From NCBI GenBank assembly GCA_028023455.1, contig JAQFVV010012416.1:605001-669000 (forward strand): DNA of 64,000 nt, given 5' to 3'. The position numbers were made by a program, and so were the translations under genes. This DNA is from Epiperipatus broadwayi (taxonomy: Eukaryota; Onychophora; Udeonychophora; Euonychophora; Peripatidae). This document shows positions 56,050 to 64,000 of the stretch, piece after piece (position 1 is the stretch's first letter; every line of letters begins with the position of its first letter). The notes beneath the pieces were generated by a model. It was not told where the DNA came from, searched no databases, and saw only the letters and a list, made by a program, of their open reading frames with translations.

Positions 56050-56665
56050 ATATGAATATATTCCATGGCTTTCTTAAAAAAAGGAAAATAAAGATTGATA
56101 GTAATAAGTGAGAAGTTAGTATCACTATTTAGATCAGAGTATAAGGTAAGCAAAAGTGGAAGAAATTAAGGAGAGAATTAAAGTCTGATCGAGTGCTTTT
56201 GGGTGAAGTAGCATAATATTGAAAGTAAATATGCTAATAATATTTTATTCATACTTACTTTTGGATCGTTTAACCACAATAATAAAAGAGTACAATAAAA
56301 TCTTCAGACCACACAATTAAGTAGGGAGAGATGTATGTTGGGATTAACAAGAAGTTAACAAAAATGAAATATGTGGGTGATAAAACAAACGATATAAATG
56401 ACACCAGTGAGTGAGTTAAGAGACTGATATGGCATTGGAATGGAATATTTCTGGAAGAGATAATATTAGATAAAAAATGTTTACAGGATGACCCAAAAGA
56501 TTGTTTAAAAAATAATAAAGACTATTTGTTTAATGGATAGATTATAAAGTTTGCTGGAGTTATTTGAAGAAATGAAACTATAAATCAAAAAACTGATTTA
56601 AGTTTAGAGAGATCTTCTTTTTATAGGGTATTGATAATGATGATGATGATGATAAATAAGAAGAG
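56050..56665 (+). pseudogene. RTE-like LINE relic with (GATGAT)n tail
   Basis: GFLKKRKIKID (56070-56100) and RERCMLGLT (56325-56345) are blocks after the RT. The C-terminal WAGH/RPxxRW part is decayed, and the end is GTATTGATAATGATGATGAT, the same 3' microsatellite as at 48.1 kb. Many stops. Confidence 0.72.
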
Positions 56666-57685
56666 AAGTTTAGAAATATAAAAAAGAGAATATAACAAAA
56701 AATTGAAAAATAAAATGTGAAAAAGAAGATATAGTGAATGAAAAAAGAGCAAGTGTACATACATATAAAAAGAAACAAAACAGAGTGCAATAAAGTAAAG
56801 AAGTAAAAGAAAAAATGAAGACAAGAGAGAGAAGCAGAAGAAATAAAAACAGAGAGTACAAGCAAAAGTAAAATAGCTAGGCCTTAGCCAACCTACATAT
56901 AATTCATTGATCAGTAAATAGAAGTCCAAGTAATTAGTTTGAAAATCAAATTATAAAAAGCCTCTCAAATTCTTACAGTCTTTCATAAGTAATCCTAGTC
57001 AATAAAACCCTTTTCTTCACTGTATCCCTTGGGCCAGGGGGTGTGTGGGTTTGGTGGTGAAAACTTTTTGCTCTGCAATGAACTATTTAATGGCTGGGTT
57101 TTTTTTAAAGATAGAAGGCAGTCTAAATTTTGGCAGATGGCTGATGATACACAATATTTTCAAAGTCAAGTAAAAAACAAATCCCATATTTTGAGTTTTA
57201 CTTTGTATAGATTATATATTATAATAATACAGATCAATTAGCATCAACAAAAATGAAATCATTAAGGTAAAGTAATAAAATTAATTAGTGCTTTGAATGT
57301 ACAGGATAATTAATATTCATATTTATCAAATCAGACTTAACATAAATTTTAAATACTAAATATATATGCATAATTACAAATAACTAAAATAATTATGAAA
57401 CAAAAGCTATATTGGAAATATAGAAAAAGGTAATATACAATATGCTAGTATATAGGATATCATTTTAAATATTAATGAATTACACCATAGTTTAGAAAAT
57501 CATAATTTTGTGCTTGTATTTAAGATACAAATTTTAGACATAATAAATATGCCTTTTTACAAATGGTCAAGTTAGGCTATATACTTCAAATTATAAAGGG
57601 ACTCTTTATTTTTTAAGATCACTAACCTTTCTAAATATTACCAAAATCACACTTTTCTTTATTTTTGCCGTAATATCCTATAAAT
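56666..57685. other. No recognised feature
   Basis: 56680-56870 is a purine-rich A/G stretch, and its open frames on the minus strand (63-102 codons, Phe/Leu/Ser-rich) are compositional artefacts. The plus-strand 70-codon frame at 57029-57241 has no motif. Confidence 0.4.
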
Positions 57686-57920
57686 ACAATTTATCCAAAC
57701 CGCTTCAAAAACTTTTCAGCAAAACTGTTTATTTGTACATATATATACACCTATGTTTCAACTGTTCTGCAGTCTTCTTCAGAGTAAGTTTATTTTGATC
57801 TTCTAAAAAAAAAAAACTTGCTCTGAAAAAAACTGCAGGTCAGTCAAAACATAGGTGTATGTATATGTACAAATAAAGAGTTTTGCTAAAAAGTGTTAAA
57901 AGTGGTTTGGATAAATTGTA
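57686..57920. mobile_element. Inverted pair of PLE-end-like sequences with hammerhead-like core
   Basis: Arms of about 105 bp in inverted orientation: ACAATTTATCCAAACCGCTT through CCTATGTTTCAACTGTTCTG, and AAAACATAGGTGTATG through GTGGTTTGGATAAATTGT. On the minus strand 57782-57755 reads CTGAAGA, one base, a GACTG/CAGTT stem with loop CAGAA, then GAAAC, which fits the hammerhead ribozyme core CUGANGA-stem II-GAAA. PLE ends are known to carry such motifs. The other arm has a degraded core. Confidence 0.6.
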
Positions 57921-58684
57921 TCACTAACCTTTATTATTCAAGCATAAGTTATGATTTAAGTAGCAATTTCCTATTTAATCTTTAGCACATTAAAAGCATA
58001 TTCATAAAGTACAGTACATTATAGTAATAATTACAGACATTAAAAATACACAAATTTTGATAAATATCTTTAAACTAATAGGCCTTATATATGTTAGTGT
58101 CATTTTCGTTTAGTTCAATGATTCTATTTAATTAATGTTTTTTTAATTTTTTCTTTTTTAAGAAGACAACAACGGAATAATTTGAATATTAACGTTGTCA
58201 AAATCTATGGTACAACTGACCTTTAAAAACTAAATCTAATTGGTAAGTAAATCTTAACGGAACATCATAGAAATTTTGAGAAAGAAGGGAAAAATAGATG
58301 AAGCTGATCTGCATTTTAAACAAAAAAATGAAACAGTAAATCTTTATTATTTTTTTATTATATTATGAATACGTTCATTAAGATGATGTCATTAATAGCT
58401 AACAATTCTGTTAATTCTTAATGTGTATATTAAATGTAGAAGCAAAAGAAAACATCAGTAAATGTTTATTTTTTTTAACTATAATTATATAAAGATGCAT
58501 ATATTTATAAAGGGTTTTACATTATTAAAATGAATTAAACATATAGAACACGTTTGTGAATATATATCCAACACAGTAAGTATTAATGTTAGAATATTTA
58601 GAATTTATTTATATTTTCAACATCATATGATTACTTTAAAAATATGAAGGCTTTACAGTGAGAGGTAGAAGATATATTAGGCAG
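57921..58684. other. No recognised feature
   Basis: AT-rich, nothing identified. Confidence 0.35.
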
Positions 58685-59335
58685 GATTGATTTTAAGCTA
58701 ATAAACATCACATGATCGCCATTTCTTATCTTGCTCATAACTGTTATTAAAACAGGCAAAACTCACTATACGTGATGTTTATTGGCTTAAAACCAATCCT
58801 GCCTAATAGGATAGTGATGGCTATGGTTATTAAAGAATCAAAGATACTAAAATGTATAGGTACTGAACTGAGTTTGGACTTATATGACTATATAAACTAA
58901 TGAGCTTGGATTGAAAATATTAAGGTGTTTTCAATTTAAGACTCATAGTTTTGTAATTAAGTGGAAATAAAAGGTGGCTGCTGGAGGGTTGCATTAGATC
59001 CTAAGATATAGGTACAGTGCTCTCAGATCCAAGGCTCCTCACTGACAAAGGCCACAACCCAGAAACTAATCTGGGGATATTGGATGAGTAGGCACTAGAT
59101 GGGGATTTTATGCACAAGCCTTCTGGCAACCATTGATAAATCTCGCTGTGTGGCAATACGTATAGTGAGTTTTGTCTGTTTTAATAACAGTTATAAGCAT
59201 GCATAAGAAATGGTGATCGTGTGATGTTTATTGACTTAAAACCAATCCTGCCTCTGGTATCCATTGATTACTCTAGTTCTAGCTTGCTATGTGTAGCAAT
59301 ACGTATAGTGAGTTTTACCTGTTTTAATAACATGT
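58685..59335. mobile_element. TIR element family A, rearranged cluster (A10)
   Basis: Three occurrences of the variant terminus: ACTCACTATACGTGATG (about 58761), GCAATACGTATAGTGAGTTT (about 59153 and 59288), each next to CTGTTTTAATAAC or its complement. Between them lies the family interior in minus orientation (AAACTAATCTGGGGATATTG, GATGGGGATTTTATGCACAA). At least two copies overlap, with one end duplicated. Confidence 0.72.
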
Positions 59336-59690
59336 TCATTTTTTAAACAATTAACTTTTTACCTTTTTTTAAATTCACAAATCCAACAATATTCACATTT
59401 ATTATTAAATAGTTTTTCTTCTAATTCCTACAATCTTCCTTCATTTGAAAATGATATACAGTTCTAAGGATCTAAATTGAAGATTATTAAATATCAATTT
59501 AAATCCTTTTTTTATTCCATCGTCTTTCCATCTTCAGTTACTAATTGCTATATTGGCTAATAACTTTACGTCTTGCAAAATATAAAGGCAATTATTGATT
59601 TTCCTATCATGATTGTAAATATATAAAAAAGACTGAGCATGTTCTCTCTCACACACACGCACAAATCACATATTTATTCTACATTCAAAA
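59336..59690. other. No recognised feature
   Basis: AT-rich, nothing identified. Confidence 0.35.
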
Positions 59691-59694
59691 AACA

Positions 59695-59750
59695 CCTCTG
59701 ATATTTCAGTTAAGTATTATCAGTCATCTGTGAAAAAAGTATAAAATCAC
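59695..59750 (-). mobile_element. PLE-end-like motif, second type
   Basis: The minus strand reads CAGATGACTGATAATACTTA then ACTGAAATATCAGAGGTGTT. The layout, a short stem followed by GAAATATCAG, parallels the GAAACGTTG type next to it. Only this fragment is seen. Confidence 0.35.
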
Positions 59751-59806
59751 AAACCAATTTTCTTTAAAAAACTTGTTTTTTATTATTATGACTATATGAA
59801 TTTTAA

Positions 59807-59865
59807 TTTCAAGAGCAACGTTTCGACTATTTACTTCCTTATAGTCTTTTTCAAGCCACTAAAAT
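59807..59865 (-). mobile_element. PLE terminal hairpin (hammerhead-like)
   Basis: On the minus strand GGCTTGAAAAA precedes a perfect GACTAT/ATAGTC stem (loop AAGGAAGTAA), followed by GAAACGTTGC. GAAAC after a stem is the conserved 3' side of a hammerhead core. The 5' side (TTGAAAA) departs from CUGANGA, so catalytic activity is doubtful. It lies about 400 bp beyond the stop of the minus-strand PLE, so it probably belongs to that element's 3' end. Confidence 0.55.
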
Positions 59866-60259
59866 ATACAAAAAATAATAAAACAAATAAAATAAAACAT
59901 TATATAATCATTAAACTCTACATATATTTCAAATCTTCTCAAAATAAAAAATTCTTTTTTAAAAAAAAAAAAATCTTTTTTCCCTTTAAAGACATAAATT
60001 TAATATAAAACATTAGAACATTACCTTCCTCTATTTAAAACAACCTACAATTTAAACTTCTATTTAAAACACTCTGTTTAAATTATATTTAGATAAAATA
60101 CCTCAAAACCAGTCCCATCACCCACAACAATCAATTAGTTTTTTTCCTTTTATTCCTATATTGTTTAAATTCCCTACTATAAAAAATTTTCCCTTTTTTA
60201 AACTTACTTTATAATTAATTATTGTTTCTAAAAAGTTCTATTTTTTGCAAATGATGTGA

Positions 60260-60590
60260 CTAGTTTTTATTTTTTATAAAATCAATTAGTTTTTTATTCA
60301 TATATGGTTTAAATTCCTTAATATAAAAATTTTCCTTTAAAAATCTTTCTTTATAATTAATTACTGTTTCTAAAAGTTCTATTTTGTAATTGATGTGACC
60401 AGATTTACATTTATGAAAAAAATTGCAGATTTTTTATCAGATAAATGTTGTTTTAATCTTGTTCTTAACTTATTTTTTGTATTTCCAATATAAGAAACAC
60501 TTTTACCAACATTCCAGCAGTCTAAACATTTTATCATATATACACCTTTCATAGCTTCAAGCATATCATTTTTTTCACTAACATTAATCA
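60260..60590 (-). pseudogene. PLE copy 1: GIY-YIG endonuclease domain
   Basis: C-terminal endonuclease domain of a Penelope-like element. GVYMIKCLDCWNVGKSVSYI then GNTKNKLRTRLKQHL gives the G-V-Y ... Y-I-G pair, the conserved Arg and the C-x2-C ... H pattern of PLE endonucleases. In this copy a run of seven T (against eight in copy 2) shifts the frame after AIFF, so the reading ends early at 60379 while the true tail continues in another frame to a stop at 60260. Role in the family: nicking target DNA for priming. A broken copy, or an intact one with a consensus error. Confidence 0.82.
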
Positions 60591-60596
60591 GCTTTT

Positions 60597-61880
60597 TTAA
60601 ATCTTTCTTTTTTTTTTATATACTGGGAGTAATTTAATGTTAAATTTATTATTAATTTTTTTACAAATATTTTTAATCCTAATAAAAATATTTTTTGATA
60701 CTTTAAATCCTATGTAAATTTTATTAATATTATTAACTTTATTATTAATTTTATTTTCCCCTTTAATCTTCTTTTTAATTAAATTCAAATTATAATCTGA
60801 AAAAATTTTTTCAATAATCTTATTTGGATATTCATTTAAATAACATTCCTTTTTTATCAATTCTAATTCTTTGTCCAATAATAAATCACTAGAACATATC
60901 AATATTGCTCTTCTAATTCTGTTTTTTTATAATATTCATTTTACAATGTTTATCAATGTCTGAAAACCAGTTAGTAATCAGACCATGAAATGTTTTTTTT
61001 CTAAAAACAGATGTATTAATGCTTATTTTATTATTTTCTATAATTTTTTCAATTTTTACATCCATATATTCAATTTTATTATCCACTTCTTTTTCCATGG
61101 TAAATTTAATATTTTTTTCTTTATTGTTAATGTAATTTAAAAAAACGTTTGCTTTTCTTTTATTTCCTTTAAAAACCATGAAATAGTCATCAACATATCT
61201 TACAAAAAAACAAGGACCAACATCCAAATCCAAAAAATCTTTTTCAAAATTATTCATATATTCATCTGCCAAAAACCCACTTAAGCAACTCCCCATATTT
61301 AATCCTTTTACCTGTTCGTAAAACCTATCTTTAAATTTAAAAACCAAATTTTTACTACAAATCAATAAAATCTCATGTAATAAATAAGAATCTATTTTTA
61401 ATTTTTTACTTTTATCATTAATGTATAATTCCAAAGCATAATTAATAGCTATATCTGGATCAACATTATTATACATATTTATAATATCTAATTTAACAAA
61501 ATAAATATTTTTAAATTTAATATTTTTCAAAAAATTATTTAATTTTTCTATAAAATCCATTGAGTTGTATACTTTATTATTTTTATTTACTTTACTATAT
61601 TTTTTAAAAAATTATTAAATACCCATTTAGAAATATTCTCATAATAAGTATCTCTACAACTAATAATTGGTCTTAGGGGTATACCATCTTTATGAACCTT
61701 TGGTATCCCTGTAATTGTTGCACATCTAATATCCATTCTTTTAAGCATAAACATTTCTATTTTTGTAATATATCCTTTATTTTCCAATTCAGTAATAATT
61801 TTATTAATTTTTATATTAATTTGCATGCTCTTATCTTTTTTTATAATTTTAAAATAACTACTTTTTAATAAATTACTCAT
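60597..61880 (-). pseudogene. PLE copy 1: reverse transcriptase domain
   Basis: RT of a Penelope-like element in three reading-frame pieces. The first piece (61880-61587) has the motif RCATITGIPKVHKDGIPLRP followed by IISCRDT, the family's K-x-H-K ... R-P-I-I block. The second (61560-60913, 215 codons) has FVKLDIINMYNNV with the motif A Asp at residue 25, GLNMGSCLSGFLADEY (motif B) and RYVDDYF (YVDD at 122-125). The third (60902-60597) is a lysine-rich linker to the endonuclease. Breaks at 61587/61560 and 60913/60902 are single-base frame changes in A/T runs. Catalytic residues are all present. Confidence 0.88.
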
Positions 61881-62502
61881 TTTTTATTATATTCAGTTTT
61901 CTCAATTATAACCATACTAGTAGATTTATCTCCTTTCAAAAAAACCAAGTCTTTATATTTTAATCTAATATTACTAATAATATTTAATTCACTTTTATTA
62001 TTAACATTTTTATATTTATTATTATTAATCACATCATATTCTAATTTTTTAAATTCATATTCAATTTCATTAAATAAGAATTCTTTATTCATTCCTATAT
62101 CAATACTATTATTGTTAAATTTATCAATAATTAAGTCTTTTTTGTTTTTATATCTATAATTTGTTTACAAATATCAACATGTGTATTTGGTACATATTTA
62201 AGCCCTTTATTTAAAATATTAATTTCATCTTTGTCAAAAACAGTATTTGTCAAATTAATTATAAACTTTTCTTTAAAACCATTATTACATGAATTTTTTC
62301 TCTTAGATAAAACATTTTTATTCCAATTATTATTTTTTATATTATTTTTATTAAATAACAAATTAAGTTTTTTATTATGTCTATTAATTTTTTTTTTTTT
62401 AAAAATTTCCATCTTATTATAGAAAATTTGGTTTAGCAAAAAATCTTCCCTAAATGTAATTAATTTGGTCAAATCAATATATAAATTCTTTATTTTCATC
62501 AA
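61877..62502 (-). pseudogene. PLE copy 1: N-terminal region
   Basis: Two minus-strand open pieces: 62502-62131 (123 codons, containing FREDFLLNQIFYNK and FINLTNTVFDKDEINILNKG) and 62092-61877 (71 codons, ending DLVFLKGDKSTSMVIIEKTE). The phrase L-x-x-D-K-x-x-x-x-V-I-x-x-x-x-Y is the conserved block just before the PLE RT fingers. A frame change near 62100 separates them. This region is absent from copy 2. Extremely A-rich coding strand. Confidence 0.75.
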
Positions 62503-62604
62503 AAAATATTCCTTTTTAACATATAATATTTTAATAAATTTATGTAATATTTTCCTTTCCCATTTAAAAACTATATTATCTTTAAAAAAACTCTTAATAT
62601 TATA

Positions 62605-63555
62605 TAATTTTTTGAAAAATATTAAATTTAAAAATATTTATTTTGTTAAATTAGATATTATAAATATGTATAATAATGTTGATCCAGATATAGCTATTAA
62701 TTATGCTTTGGAATTATACATTAATGATAAAAGTAAAAAATTAAAAATAGATTCTTATTTATTACATGAGATTTTATTGATTTGTAGTAAAAATTTGGTT
62801 TTTAAATTTAAAGATAGGTTTTACGAACAGGTAAAAGGATTAAATATGGGGAGTTGCTTAAATGGGTTTTTGGCAGATGAATATATGAATAATTTTGAAA
62901 AAGATTTTTTGGATTTGGATGTTGGTCCTTGTTTTTTTGTAAGATATGTTGATGACTATTTCATGGTTTTTAAAGGAAATAAAAGAAAAGCAAACGTTTT
63001 TTTTAAATTACATTAACAATAAAGAAAAAAATATTAAATTTACCATGGAAAAAGAAGTGGATAATAAAATTGAATATATGGATGTAAAAATTGAAAAAAT
63101 TATAGAAAATAATAAAATAAGCATTAATACATCTGTTTTTAGAAAAAAACATTTCATGGTCTGATTACTAACTGGTTTTCAGACATTGATAAACATTGTA
63201 AAATGAATATTATAAAAAAACGAATTAGAAGAGCAATATTGATATGTTCTAGTGATTTATTATTGGACAAAGAATTAGAATTGATAAAAAAGGAATGTTA
63301 TTTAAATGAATATCCAAATAAGATTATTGAAAAATTTTTTCAGATTATAATTTGAATTTAATTAAAAAGAAGATTAAAGGGGAAAATAAAATTAATAATA
63401 AAGTTAATAATATTAATAAAATTTACATAGGATTTAAAGTATCAAAAATATTTTTATTAGGATTAAAAATATTTGTAAAAAAATTAATAATAAATTTAAC
63501 ATTAAATTACTCCCAGTATATATATAAAAAAGAAAGATTTAAAAAAGCTGATTAA
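62605..63555 (+). pseudogene. PLE copy 2: 5'-truncated RT domain and linker
   Basis: Begins inside the RT at the segment LKNIKFKNIYFVKLDIINMY, so about the first 1.07 kb of the element is missing. It keeps motif A, GLNMGSCLNGFLADEY (one residue different from copy 1) and RYVDDYF. A T run of eight (against seven in copy 1) shifts the frame after KANVF at about 63005, and a shorter T run breaks it again at about 63150, so pieces 62622-63016, 62946-63164 and 63352-63555 are all one protein in shifted frames. Joined head to head with copy 1. Confidence 0.85.
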
Positions 63556-63574
63556 TGTTAGTGAAAAAAATGAT

Positions 63575-63880
63575 ATGCTTGAAGCTATGAAAGGTGTATA
63601 TATGATAAAATGTTTAGACTGCTGGAATGTTGGTAAAAGTGTTTCTTATATTGGAAATACAAAAAATAAGTTAAGAACAAGATTAAAACAACATTTATCT
63701 GATAAAAAATCTGCAATTTTTTTTCATAAATGTAAATCTGGTCACATCAATTACAAAATAGAACTTTTAGAAACAGTAATTAATTATAAAGAAAGATTTT
63801 TAAAGGAAAATTTTTATATTAAGGAATTTAAACCATATATGAATAAAAAACTAATTGATTTTATAAAAAATAAAAACTAG
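63575..63880 (+). pseudogene. PLE copy 2: GIY-YIG domain, frame intact
   Basis: 101 codons open to a TAG at 63878-63880. GVYMIKCLDCWNV, SYIGNTKNKLRTRLKQHL, then FFHKCKSGHINYKIELLE supplies the Cys-Cys-His-His set and the family's C-terminal phrase FYIKEFKPYMNKKLIDF. This domain is complete here, whereas copy 1 is shifted. It lacks its own start and is only the tail of a larger PLE protein. The sequence after the stop repeats the last part of the coding region (63890-64000). Confidence 0.82.
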
Positions 63881-64000
63881 TCACATCATTTGCAAAAAAA
63901 TAGAACTTTTAGAAACAATAATTAATTATAAAGTAAGTTTAAAAAAGGAAAAATTTTTTATAGTAGGGAATTTAAACAATATAGGAATAAAAGGAAAAAA

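Larger units (their letters stand above)
60138..64000. repeat. Large inverted repeat formed by two PLE copies
   Basis: Left arm about 60138-61535 and right arm about 62605-64000 are reverse complements with very few substitutions, separated by a 1.07-kb loop that exists only in the left copy. The right arm runs to the last base of the window, so the true end is not visible. Each arm also contains the same internal direct duplication (period about 151 bp; AATCAATTAG at 60130 and 60281 on the left). Confidence 0.9.

Noticed and set aside
56578-56929. Three overlapping hydrophobic minus-strand frames resembling membrane proteins
   Set aside because: The region is an A/G-rich strand; overlapping Phe/Leu/Ser-rich frames in all phases indicate composition, not selection.

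Overview
This is an AT-rich, repeat-dense stretch of metazoan nuclear DNA. I found no host protein-coding gene that I can name. What can be read is almost entirely mobile-element sequence of different ages: tRNA-derived SINEs, at least four kinds of LINE, a Penelope-like retroelement (PLE), many hairpin-shaped nonautonomous DNA elements, and long microsatellites. The mixture (SINEs with clear A and B boxes, RTE-like LINEs ending in (GATGAT)n, a GIY-YIG PLE, many foldback elements, 500-N scaffold padding) fits a large invertebrate genome. A lophotrochozoan such as a cephalopod mollusc is my best guess, but that is inference, not proof.

Layout. 0-13 kb: SINEs, short tandem duplications and foldback elements in otherwise featureless AT-rich DNA. 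13.4-14.5 kb: a decayed RTE-like LINE with a SINE inserted in it, bounded by a 17-bp target duplication. 15-17.2 kb: a relatively unique, CpG-containing segment with two E2F-type sites and CCAAT motifs, the best candidate in the window for host regulatory DNA. 17.75-22.1 kb: a long minus-strand RTE-like relic interrupted by a hairpin element and a 250-bp ATT/GTT microsatellite. 23-25.3 kb: two other LINE relics. 25.5-25.9 kb: a TC/TATC microsatellite, followed by an assembly gap of exactly 500 N (26267-26766). 26.9-28.1 kb: two long foldback elements. 28.45-29.15 kb: a possible decayed processed pseudogene. 30.9-34.6 kb: the standout feature, a LINE with an uninterrupted 1086-aa endonuclease/reverse transcriptase protein. 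35-42.7 kb: nested duplications, RTE relics, a G/T-rich degenerate repeat and TIR elements. 44-59.5 kb: more SINEs, RTE 3' ends, a second decayed copy of the 31-kb LINE type, and TIR elements. 59.7-64 kb: a PLE in head-to-head inverted duplication, with hammerhead-like hairpins near its end.

How the parts relate. The LINE at 31 kb carries every motif expected for autonomous retrotransposition. The SINEs carry target duplications of 12-17 bp, as target-primed reverse transcription leaves, so some LINE machinery has mobilised them. The RTE relics at eight sites look like one family, and its 3' end recurs as short 5'-truncated copies. The two PLE copies differ largely by homopolymer lengths that break the frame differently in each, so sequence error or very recent duplication must be considered before reading them as dead.
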